The notes under the pieces were generated by a model that was not told where the DNA came from, did no database searches, and was given only the letters and a program-made list of their open reading frames with translations. From assembly GCA_937911795.1 (NCBI GenBank), contig CALDPJ010000106.1, forward strand, positions 1 through 14,436: a stretch of DNA of 14,436 nucleotides. The letters are read 5' to 3'. Source of the stretch: an uncultured Flavobacteriales bacterium. Lineage in GTDB: Bacteria; Bacteroidota; Bacteroidia; Flavobacteriales_D; SKUL01. Positions 8,901 to 14,436 of the stretch are shown here, piece after piece; the stretch's first letter is position 1, and the number at the start of each line of letters is the position of its first letter. The position numbers and the translations under genes were made by a program.

Positions 8901-8916
8901 GCTCATTCGGCAATAA
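5905..8916 (+). CDS. Secreted CotH-kinase-like protein with lamin-tail domains and T9SS sorting domain
   Basis: A 1003-residue exported protein. Residues 1-27 form a signal peptide (hydrophobic 11-24, likely cut near ALS-Q). Residues about 50-190 resemble a lamin-tail domain (WINEIGAVN, DWIEIYNFG), and about 202-275 a chitobiase C-terminal-type beta domain (RFTINGSTPT). Residues about 315-665 are a CotH-kinase-like domain with RLVLRQAANDGQ, VYLNGEYWGIYNLRER (419-434), GNRDWLTNNVKYYRPR (513-528) and WILWDTEYGMG (537-547). The last two hold Asp/Asn residues placed like the metal-binding residues of CotH pseudokinases. An InlB-B-like repeat (about 680-753), a second lamin-tail domain (about 757-915) and a T9SS type-A sorting domain (about 925-1003, VVFPNPSDGIF and GIYIARF) follow. 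It is expected at the cell surface or outside. Whether it is an active kinase is unknown. ATG 5905 or Met9 (5929) could be the start. It stands alone, with its own probable promoter. Confidence 0.88.
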   Translation: MKTTNLLSMRIFIFAFFLAFSTTALSQHHTEPDSTFLQNMRSSSSSQEWDIWINEIGAVNNETITDDHDEFEDWIEIYNFGEDPVDLHLAYVTDNPEIPTKHQLIENTPGELIIPPGGFLLLWADDQIEQGATHLNFSLSGSGEYVGIYEPDDTVLVDGIEFPQQISDVSYGRNPEGGDWNYFPTPTPGAANDTEGLFELLPTPVFSNDNAFFAGAADITISVDDPEAEIRFTINGSTPTEESSLYTEPVNFEETTMLRARAFKPDALPSRIATNTFIGEDDFQLDVVSLVTDSAHLWGNAGIYDNRFSGIEKPLHIEYFSAAGELQFEIDGGVKIHAPDTRPQQSLRLFARSEYGDKRIEHQIFEQKDVHWFKRLVLRQAANDGQQLARTHFRDVMAHELFSEMDPDNIYSAYKPVHVYLNGEYWGIYNLRERQDHHFIESNYGFTDIDFLERTATTINTRDQQAGDWVNYDAMRDYLMANDMSDPEHYEVITDWMDIRNYVDYMVTEIWTGNRDWLTNNVKYYRPRNIPETKWKWILWDTEYGMGCYPANDHGNPNFDALHMAMSWGGWPPNWGVQNSTYMMNNLKDNPEFVDYFITRHADLLNSKLKPDNVLEKVDEFVDLYEEDMPKQVDRWGYSMNTWYNSIQSLNNWIGPRASFCRQHIMNKWEHATAEHIINLNVQPEGAGYIKINTIFTDELPWQGYYFEGVPVVLTAVANSGYEFQEWLETGIDTNQLEVWLTGDSTLTALFEVSEILPDQIVINEINYKSAPFLDSGDWIELTNVGENIVSLADWNFRDGNDENIYTFPQGATLAPDEFVILCNSISSFFPVYPAMENVYGPFDFGLSNNGEILRLYNADNVLMDHVNYGITNPWPETPNGQGTTLELTDPSYDNSIPENWFAREIPGGSPGFPNTYITHVGAPSEMDLVVFPNPSDGIFFVHISAPTLPVDVHIFNHLGQMVDHQVYSQNQFSFSLADQPAGIYIARFSSDEGIRSIRLIRQ

Positions 8917-9197
8917 TCGTTGACGTAAATAGCCGCCCAAAGCTGAATTTTAAACTATTTTTCCCGAATAATACAGCGATAGCTTTTGTATTCTGAGTAT
9001 TGGTTGCAATTGAACCTATTTCGACCAGAACTATTCCTGGTGAAAGAGTATTTCTTTTGATATTAATTCATTACAAGCAGAAAACTTATGGTTTACCAGT
9101 AAATTACGTATTAATGTAGACCATGTTATTATTGGGAAATCACTTTTCAAATTCCAACGCTTCCTGTGGTTTTTAGGGTGATTAAGGTATTTTAACT
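8917..9197. other. Gene-free interval after the CotH-like gene
   Basis: AT-rich DNA with no convincing reading frame on either strand and no clear terminator directly after the 8916 stop. The only structure seen is the inverted repeat at 9088-9124. It may be the 3' UTR of the CotH-like mRNA plus upstream regulatory DNA of the small RNA candidate. Confidence 0.6.
9088..9124. repeat. Imperfect inverted repeat
   Basis: Arms atggtttac (9088-9096) and gtagaccat (9116-9124) pair over 9 positions with one G-T wobble around a 19-base AT-rich spacer holding tacgta. It is in non-coding DNA about 100 bases before the small RNA promoter. It could be an operator or an RNA hairpin; a purpose cannot be assigned. 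Confidence 0.35.
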
Positions 9198-9227
9198 TTC
9201 ACGCGAGAGTTGTATTTCCTACATTTG
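9198..9227 (+). promoter_or_regulatory. Candidate promoter of the small RNA
   Basis: TACATTTG at 9220-9227 is a perfect TAnnTTTG -7 element. At 19 bases upstream, 9198-9200 reads TTC (in ctttc), one base from the TTG -33 element. Transcription would start near 9233. No coding sequence follows before the terminator at 9294. Confidence 0.5.
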
Positions 9228-9232
9228 TATCG

Positions 9233-9329
9233 TTTTCATAGTAAGGATTAGTTGGTTTGAGTTTAAGCCGTTCCCAAACTGCTTAAACCATTCAAAAGCC
9301 CTGTTTCATAGCGGGGCTTTTGTTTTTTA
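9233..9329 (+). ncRNA. Candidate small non-coding RNA, about 95 nt
   Basis: A stand-alone transcription unit is suggested by a good -7 element ending at 9227 and a strong intrinsic terminator at 9294-9329, with no reading frame between them. The body can fold. The arm gcttaaacc (9281-9289) can pair with gtttaagc (9261-9268, perfect 8 bp) or alternatively with ggtttgag (9254-9261, 8 bp with one wobble), so two exclusive hairpins share one strand. Cccaaact (9273-9280) offers further pairing with gtttg or agttt. I do not recognise it as a named RNA family and it is not a tRNA. The alternative is that the terminator merely ends a long 3' UTR of the upstream CotH-like mRNA. Confidence 0.5.
9294..9329 (+). 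terminator. Intrinsic terminator of the small RNA
   Basis: The stem aaaagccctg (9294-9303) pairs with cggggctttt (9312-9321) over 10 bp with one T-G wobble, closes an 8-base loop and is followed by gttttttat. This is a classic Rho-independent terminator. It ends either the small RNA or readthrough from the CotH-like gene. Confidence 0.85.
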
Positions 9330-9546
9330 TATTCATTTCGAACACCTTATCCTCTCCCTACAACATCTCCCCTGCACCAGGTAATCGCTCTGAGACTTTT
9401 TACTTTATCCAAAAAAGTTGCACATAATTTTTTTTGCTGTTCAAACCGTATTGAGTAACTTCAACAGAAGGAGCATCAGATGAAGCTCCTATAGAAACAG
9501 AAGGCTTCGCACGCCACTTTTATTACAGGTTTAAACGCAAATCCAA
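9330..9546. other. Leader region of the sugar-enzyme operon
   Basis: No gene is visible. The interval separates the small RNA terminator from the first operon gene and must hold its promoter, but I see no full TAnnTTTG match. A run of eight T ending in tttttgc at about 9428-9437 is the nearest AT-rich feature. A hairpin-like repeat sits at 9469-9490. Confidence 0.5.
9469..9490. repeat. Short hairpin in the operon leader
   Basis: Aggagc (9469-9474) and gctcct (9485-9490) form a perfect 6-bp stem around a 10-base loop, about 57 bases before the first possible start codon of the operon. No T-tract follows, so it is not a terminator. Possibly a leader structure; chance is not excluded. Confidence 0.3.
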
Positions 9547-10257
9547 TTGGTGCATCGTATATCGATAGCAGGTAGAAAAGCCATTGTATCCGGCGGCAGT
9601 TCCGGAATCGGCAGAGCAATTGTTCAGGCCATTCGCTCGGAAGGTGGAATTGTGGTTTATCCTGATCGCGTTCCGCCGGCAGATTCTGACGTTGTAGGTT
9701 TTCATCAATGTGATTTAACGAAACCTGACGAAGTATCCTATTTCCACGAGGAGTGTACGCAATCATTCGGGGTTCCGGATATTCTGGTACTCAATGCCGG
9801 CCGTGGAATCAGCCAGCGACTGGACGAAGGCGATATGGCCCAATGGGAATATATTTTTCAATTGAATGTCTTTAGTGCACTACGTCTCTTGCACCTTTTT
9901 CTTCCGGAAATGAAGAAAAATGGTTTTGCAGATGTTGTATTCATTTCCTCGGTATCCAGCTTTCACCCCTACCAGACAGGTGCTGTATATTCTGCTACCA
10001 AAGCAGCACTCGACAATATTTCTGAAGTGCTCAGACTCGAAAACATGCCCGGCATTCGCGTCACCACGATTGCACCTGGTGTAGTACGTTCAGATTTTTT
10101 CAGGAACAATATTGATGGCACCAGTGATGTCGATTCTCTGGAGATGGGATATATAGAACCCGAAGAAATTGCAGACGCTGTGATTTATGCCATCACCCGA
10201 CGAAAAGACATAGCGCTCAATCATATAGTGATCAGACCTACTCAACAAGAAATGTGA
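9547..10257 (+). CDS. Classical SDR-family oxidoreductase
   Basis: A 236-residue short-chain dehydrogenase/reductase, expected to oxidise a hydroxyl or reduce a carbonyl with NAD(P). The cofactor loop is SGGSSGIG (15-22), with Asp40 after the second strand suggesting NAD(H). NAG is at 83-85, Asn107 in QLNVFS, catalytic Ser135 in FISSVSS, and Tyr148/Lys152 in YSATK, so the Asn-Ser-Tyr-Lys tetrad is complete. After PGVVRSDFF the substrate lid is short. No ATG is available: an in-frame stop at 9532-9534 leaves TTG (9547) or GTG (9550) as start. It is the first gene of a run of four, 15 bases before the epimerase, so it probably acts on the same sugar or sugar-derived intermediate. The specific substrate is unknown. 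Confidence 0.88.
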   Translation: MVHRISIAGRKAIVSGGSSGIGRAIVQAIRSEGGIVVYPDRVPPADSDVVGFHQCDLTKPDEVSYFHEECTQSFGVPDILVLNAGRGISQRLDEGDMAQWEYIFQLNVFSALRLLHLFLPEMKKNGFADVVFISSVSSFHPYQTGAVYSATKAALDNISEVLRLENMPGIRVTTIAPGVVRSDFFRNNIDGTSDVDSLEMGYIEPEEIADAVIYAITRRKDIALNHIVIRPTQQEM

Positions 10258-10272
10258 AAAAACAATTGAACT

Positions 10273-11424
10273 ATGAAAAAAACAGTCTTAATTACAGGAG
10301 GAGCAGGGTTTATAGGCTCACATCTGGCGGATGAATTAATTGCACATGGATATACTGTTCGCGTGCTGGACAATCTGCTGGAGCAGGTGCATGGCAATAG
10401 TGGTCGGAAACCTGCATATCTTAACGAAGCAGTCGAATTCATCAACGGAGATGTCCGCGATAAAACCACGTTACACAAGGCACTCCAGGGTGTTGACGTT
10501 GTGTATCATTTTGCCGCACGCGTAGGAGTCGGACAATCGATGTATGCCATTCGCGATTACACCGAAGTTAATAATGTAGGTACTGCACAACTTCTCGAAT
10601 TGCTGATTGAACAGCCGGTCGAAAAACTAATTGTTGCATCAAGCATGAGCGTATATGGTGAAGGGCTTTACCGGAAAACTGACTCGGGCATTATCGAAAA
10701 TGCCGATCGCAGCACAGATCAGTTAAGGAATGGCATCTGGGAACTCTATGATGAAAATGGTAATATTTTACAACCGGTCCCTACACCGGAGTGGAAATCT
10801 CCCCGCCTTGCCTCTGTATATGCGCTGGGTAAATATGATCAGGAACAGCTGTGTCTCATCACCGGAAAAGCATACGGAATTGACACAACGGCTTTACGAT
10901 TTTTCAATGTCTACGGAACCCGACAGGCGCTTTCAAATCCTTATACCGGCGTACTCGCCATTTTTGCTTCACGCTATCTGAACAACAATCCACCGCGCAT
11001 TTTTGAAGACGGTCAGCAGCGCCGTGATTTCGTCAGCGTGTACGATGTGGCCAGGGCTTGCCGGCTGGCACTGGAATCGGATAAATCAAACAGTGAGGTT
11101 TTTAATATCGGCAGTGGCAACAGTTATACGGTAGCAGATATTGCTGAATTAATGGGACAGGTATTGGGTAAGAACCACCTGCAACCAGAAATCACCGGAG
11201 AATACCGGAAAGGAGACATTAGGCATTGCTACGCCGATATCAGCAAATCGCGGCAGATTTTAGGTTTTACTCCTGAAGTGAATTTCATCGACGGACTCAC
11301 TGAATTGTGTGAGTGGCTCGGCGGACAAACATCAAATGACCATGTGAATAAAGCAAGTTCGGAATTGTTGGCACGAGGTCTGACTATAAAAGGACAAATA
11401 TTAACCGAAATTGAAAAATCATGA
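10273..11424 (+). CDS. Extended SDR NAD-dependent epimerase/dehydratase, dTDP-rhamnose-4-epimerase-like
   Basis: A 383-residue extended SDR of the nucleotide-sugar epimerase/dehydratase group. GGAGFIG (9-15) binds NAD, with Asp33 (RVLDNL) indicating NAD(H). SSMSVYGEG (123-131) supplies the catalytic Ser, and Tyr183/Lys187 the SVYALGKYDQE active-site pair. RFFNVYGTRQALSNPYTGVLAIF (209-231) and FEDGQQRRDFVSVYDVARA (244-262) are the substrate-binding regions. The insert between Ser and Tyr (about 132-180, QPVPTPEWKSP) and GDIRHCYADIS (314-324) recall the WbiB/dTDP-L-rhamnose 4-epimerase subgroup rather than GalE, as far as memory allows. Length is larger than a typical GalE because of the C-terminal tail (about 350-383). 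Its stop overlaps the next start in ATGA, so translation is probably coupled to the fusion enzyme. The exact nucleotide sugar is not established. Confidence 0.88.
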   Translation: MKKTVLITGGAGFIGSHLADELIAHGYTVRVLDNLLEQVHGNSGRKPAYLNEAVEFINGDVRDKTTLHKALQGVDVVYHFAARVGVGQSMYAIRDYTEVNNVGTAQLLELLIEQPVEKLIVASSMSVYGEGLYRKTDSGIIENADRSTDQLRNGIWELYDENGNILQPVPTPEWKSPRLASVYALGKYDQEQLCLITGKAYGIDTTALRFFNVYGTRQALSNPYTGVLAIFASRYLNNNPPRIFEDGQQRRDFVSVYDVARACRLALESDKSNSEVFNIGSGNSYTVADIAELMGQVLGKNHLQPEITGEYRKGDIRHCYADISKSRQILGFTPEVNFIDGLTELCEWLGGQTSNDHVNKASSELLARGLTIKGQILTEIEKS

Positions 11425-13478
11425 AGCAAAATTCTTTGCGATATAACCCCGCCAATCATCCAACCCTGGGGATTTTGGAATGGTTTCATTTCGAGGAATA
11501 TGAGCACGTCGAAAAGGCGATTGATCAACTTCGGAAGCTGGGTATTACACACCTGAGAACGGGCTTCTCCTGGGCCGATTATCATCGTCCGGGTGGCGAA
11601 GCATGGTTCGATTGGTTGATCCCAAAGCTGGGCAGTTCATTCAACATTTTGCCGTGTTTTTTATACACTCCTCCCTCTATAGGTATTGTTCCTAAAACTT
11701 CTTCTCCTCCAAAAGACCCCTATATGTTCGGCTATTTCGTCGGTCAGATGATTGACCGGTATGATGAATATCTGGAATATGTAGAGCTGTGGAATGAACC
11801 CAACAACCTGAGTGAATATGATTTTACACTCGATCAGAGTTGGAACATTTTTGTGACCATGATTTCCGACGCCACCAAAAATGCGCACCAACGGGGCAAA
11901 AAAGTGCTGCTCGGAGGAATGAGTCCGGTAGATCCCAACTGGATGGAGCACATGCGTGATTGTGGCGTACTGGAAATGGTTGACGCCGTGGGAATACACG
12001 GTTTTCCCAATGTTTTTGACTCGCACTGGTGGGGCTGGGATCAGGAAATTGAACGAACAGCCGAAATTCTGCAGAGCTGCGCAAAACCACCGGAACTGTG
12101 GATCACGGAGGTGGGATATTCTACCTGGCAATACAACGAACGCCAGCAACTCAAAGAATTTCTGGATGTACTCCATGCTCCCGTGGAACGAGTTTACTGG
12201 TACTCGTTGAACGATCTTGGTGAACACTATCCCACTGTAGATGGCTATCACCTTGATGAACGCGAATATTATTTTGGGTTATATCAGAAGAACGGATCGC
12301 CGAAATTACTGGCCCGGCTGCTCGAAGAAAAAGGGGTCAGCAATATTTTCAATGATGAATGGATGGCACAACCCTATACTTCTGCGAAATCTATTGAAAT
12401 CGATGATCAAAAAACGGTTCTTATAACCGGTGGTGCCGGATTTATCGGTACAAATCTCGCGGACAAACTGCTGTCTATGGGGCACCGGGTGGTCGTTCTG
12501 GATAACCTGTCACGCGAAGGGGTGATGAAAAACGTACGATGGCTGAAGAAAAAGAAACACCACAACCTCGACATCCAGATTGGTGACATCCGGAATCCTC
12601 ATCTTGTTAAAGAGGTGGTGCAATCGGTGGATATGGTTTTTCATTTTGCAGCTCAGGTTGCGGTCACAACCAGTCTTGATGATCCCAGAACAGATTTCGA
12701 CATCAATGTTCAGGGCACGCTCAATATCCTGAATGCCCTGCGGGAAACAAATCCCGATGCTCCGATCATCTTCACTTCCACCAATAAAGTATATGGCGGA
12801 CTGGACAACCTGGAGCTGACGCAGGAAGAGACCCGGTACGAACCCAGTGATGAACTTATCCGCAAACATGGATTAAACGAATCACTGTCTCTGGATTTTC
12901 ATAGTCCTTATGGTTGCTCGAAAGGCGCCGCAGATCAATACATCATCGATCATTCCCGGACACTTGGAATTAAATCTGCTGTATTTCGGATGAGTTGTAT
13001 TTACGGTCCGCATCAGTGTGGCAACGAAGATCAGGGTTGGGTCGCCCATTTCGCTATCAATGCCATACAACAAAAAGAGCTTACCATTTTTGGCGACGGA
13101 AAACAGGTCCGCGATATTCTCTTTGTGGAAGATCTGGTAGACGCATTCATTGCAGCGTGGAAGAACATTGACACTATCAGTGGACAAGCTTTCAACATTG
13201 GTGGCAGCCCGACAAACAGCGTCAGCCTGTTGCAGGTAATTAATATTCTTGAATCTATTACCGGAAATGAAGTGGTTACCAATAGCGGTGATTGGAGAAA
13301 AGGAGATCAGAAATATTACGTCAGCGACATCTCTTCATTTAAAAATGCCACACAGTGGGAACCAAAAGTAGATTGCAGAAAAGGAATAAGTCTGTTGGTT
13401 AAATGGCTCTTAAAAAATGTAGATGCGAAAAAAAAACAGAAGCGTGAAAATATCGTGCAAATCCCAATGGCTAATTAA
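11421..13478 (+). CDS. Fusion: clan GH-A glycoside-hydrolase-like domain + CDP-paratose-2-epimerase-like SDR domain
   Basis: One uninterrupted 685-residue frame with two enzymes. Residues about 10-305 look like a TIM-barrel of clan GH-A (GH39/GH5-like). ELWNEPNN carries the likely acid/base Glu126 and LWITEVGYST the likely nucleophile Glu230, so both catalytic acids are kept. There is no signal peptide, so it should be cytosolic. After a linker (about 306-330) comes an extended SDR (331-670): ITGGAGFIG with the glycine loop 337-343, Asp361 for NAD, STNKVYG (453-459), SPYGCSKGAADQY with Tyr497/Lys501, FRMSCIYGP and NEDQGWVAHF. The STNKVYG and DQGWVAHF strings are typical of CDP-paratose/CDP-tyvelose 2-epimerases. 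It overlaps the upstream epimerase by 4 bases and is 2 bases from the next gene. The two halves may act in sequence on one glycoside, but this is inference. A positively charged tail ends the protein. Confidence 0.88.
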   Translation: MKQNSLRYNPANHPTLGILEWFHFEEYEHVEKAIDQLRKLGITHLRTGFSWADYHRPGGEAWFDWLIPKLGSSFNILPCFLYTPPSIGIVPKTSSPPKDPYMFGYFVGQMIDRYDEYLEYVELWNEPNNLSEYDFTLDQSWNIFVTMISDATKNAHQRGKKVLLGGMSPVDPNWMEHMRDCGVLEMVDAVGIHGFPNVFDSHWWGWDQEIERTAEILQSCAKPPELWITEVGYSTWQYNERQQLKEFLDVLHAPVERVYWYSLNDLGEHYPTVDGYHLDEREYYFGLYQKNGSPKLLARLLEEKGVSNIFNDEWMAQPYTSAKSIEIDDQKTVLITGGAGFIGTNLADKLLSMGHRVVVLDNLSREGVMKNVRWLKKKKHHNLDIQIGDIRNPHLVKEVVQSVDMVFHFAAQVAVTTSLDDPRTDFDINVQGTLNILNALRETNPDAPIIFTSTNKVYGGLDNLELTQEETRYEPSDELIRKHGLNESLSLDFHSPYGCSKGAADQYIIDHSRTLGIKSAVFRMSCIYGPHQCGNEDQGWVAHFAINAIQQKELTIFGDGKQVRDILFVEDLVDAFIAAWKNIDTISGQAFNIGGSPTNSVSLLQVINILESITGNEVVTNSGDWRKGDQKYYVSDISSFKNATQWEPKVDCRKGISLLVKWLLKNVDAKKKQKRENIVQIPMAN

Positions 13479-13480
13479 AA

Positions 13481-14436
13481 ATGGAATCAACAACTACCCT
13501 TTCCGGAAGTAAAACTCTTCAGCATACGGAAACACAAACAATGGATTCAGCGGTTCTCATTGACCCCGGAAAATTTGAATGGCAGAAAACTGCGGTTCCG
13601 GAACCGGAAGATGATGAAGTATTAATCCGAATGGAAGGCTGTGGTTTGTGCGCTTCGAATATTCCCATGTGGGAAGGGCGCGATTGGTTTAATTATCCGA
13701 TAGAAGCCGGTAGCCCCGGTCATGAAGGGTACGGAATAATAGAAAAAACCGGTGCAAAAGTAACCGGACTTTTTCCCGGTGATCGGGTCGCTGCTCTATC
13801 GTATCGTGCCTTTGCAGAGTTTGACGTTGCCAAAGCCGATCAGGTTGTGAAGATTCCGCAAACACTAAGTTCCATTCCTTTTCCCGGTGAACCGCTCGGT
13901 TGTGCGATGAATATTTTCAAACGCAGTGATATCCGGAGCGGTCAAACGGTTGCCATCGTCGGAGCCGGATTTCTGGGTTTGCTCCTCGTCCGGTTAGCAC
14001 AATCTGCAGGTGCCAGGGTGATAGCCGTTTCCAGACGGCCCTATTCATTGGAAATTGCGCGACAACTCGGCGCCGAAATCGTTTTTATGGACGAGCACCA
14101 GAAAGTAATTGAAACGGTTCAGCAACTAACGGGCGGCAACTGGTGCGACAGAGTTATAGAGGCAACCGGAAAAGAAAGTGCTCTGAATCTTGCCGCAGAG
14201 CTAACACGGATCCGAGGAAAACTCATCATCGCCGGATTTCATCAGGATGGTTTTCGGAATGTAAATATGCAGTTGTGGAATTGGCGTGGAATAGATGTGA
14301 TCAACGCCCACGAGCGCGATCCGGCAGAATACATCAACGGAATTCGCGCTGCTGTCGACGCCATCGAAAAAGGAATCATCCGCCCTGAAGAACTGTTTAC
14401 CCACCAATTTCAGAAAGAAGAAATCAATGACGCTTT
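13481..14436 (+). CDS. Zinc-type medium-chain dehydrogenase/reductase, 3' truncated
   Basis: The first 318 residues of an MDR alcohol/polyol dehydrogenase; the frame is open to the window end. Likely catalytic-zinc ligands are Cys57 (GLCASN), His81/Glu82 (GHEGYG) and Glu137 (GEPLGCA). The usual four-cysteine structural-zinc loop after the GHE motif is absent; that stretch (about 83-130) holds no Cys. The Rossmann loop is GAGFLG (161-166). The second strand ends in AVSRRP (182-187) rather than an acidic residue, suggesting NADP(H). Residues 1-20 are a polar extension; Met21 is an alternative start closer to the family N-terminus. The start is 2 bases after the fusion gene stop, so it belongs to the same operon. 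It probably oxidises or reduces a sugar or sugar-derived ring carbon; the substrate is unknown. Confidence 0.87.
   Translation, partial: MESTTTLSGSKTLQHTETQTMDSAVLIDPGKFEWQKTAVPEPEDDEVLIRMEGCGLCASNIPMWEGRDWFNYPIEAGSPGHEGYGIIEKTGAKVTGLFPGDRVAALSYRAFAEFDVAKADQVVKIPQTLSSIPFPGEPLGCAMNIFKRSDIRSGQTVAIVGAGFLGLLLVRLAQSAGARVIAVSRRPYSLEIARQLGAEIVFMDEHQKVIETVQQLTGGNWCDRVIEATGKESALNLAAELTRIRGKLIIAGFHQDGFRNVNMQLWNWRGIDVINAHERDPAEYINGIRAAVDAIEKGIIRPEELFTHQFQKEEINDA

Noticed and set aside
9245..9300. Possible tRNA because of an agttggtttgag string like a D-loop
   Set aside because: No cloverleaf, no T-loop ttcaa at the right distance, and no acceptor stem; the terminator fits a small RNA better.
10273..13478. 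Recent tandem duplication of the epimerase gene
   Set aside because: Both share the SDR glycine loop, but the nucleotide sequences and subfamily motifs differ widely (SSMSVYG versus STNKVYG), so they are old paralogues.
1..14436. CRISPR arrays, insertion sequences or phage genes
   Set aside because: No spaced direct repeats, transposase motifs, terminal inverted repeats or phage structural genes were seen.

Overview
The window looks like a metagenomic contig from an uncultured member of the Bacteroidota, with a short foreign piece at its left end. From about base 612 onward the DNA has moderate GC (about 45% by eye). It carries Bacteroidota hallmarks: a secreted protein ending in a type IX secretion (T9SS) sorting domain, several TAnnTTTG-type -7 promoter elements, and no obvious Shine-Dalgarno dependence. 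Bases 1 to about 607 are very GC-rich (about 70% by eye). They encode, on the minus strand, an interior piece of a class-III aminotransferase. This piece stops abruptly in the middle of a Bacteroidota-like citrate synthase gene on the plus strand, so the left end is most simply an assembly or library chimera.

Layout: (1) 1-607, GC-rich aminotransferase fragment (minus). (2) About 605-850, last 81 codons of citrate synthase (plus), closed by a clear intrinsic terminator. (3) 921-4168, two minus-strand housekeeping or transport genes: an SLC13/DASS-type anion:sodium symporter with two TrkA-C domains, and upstream of it an ornithine aminotransferase. (4) 4344-5780, a TRAM-domain RlmD/TrmA-type RNA m5U methyltransferase that lacks the usual iron-sulfur cysteines and appears to be transcribed leaderless. 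(5) 5905-8916, a large secreted CotH-kinase-like protein with lamin-tail domains and a T9SS tail. (6) 8917-9546, a gene-poor interval holding a likely small RNA (about 9233-9329) with its own promoter and terminator. (7) 9547 to the window end, a tightly packed plus-strand operon for sugar chemistry: an SDR oxidoreductase, a dTDP-rhamnose-4-epimerase-like enzyme, an unusual fusion of a clan GH-A glycoside-hydrolase-like domain with a CDP-paratose-2-epimerase-like domain, and a truncated zinc-type medium-chain dehydrogenase.

The last operon is the most interesting part. Four consecutive NAD(P)-binding enzymes, two of them nucleotide-sugar epimerase homologues, plus a cytosolic glycosidase-like domain covalently joined to one of them, suggest synthesis or remodelling of an unusual sugar or glycoconjugate. 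The product cannot be named from sequence. The other genes are recognisable families with individual oddities: a Cys cluster inserted in RocD, missing Fe-S ligands in the methyltransferase, and UTR hairpins.
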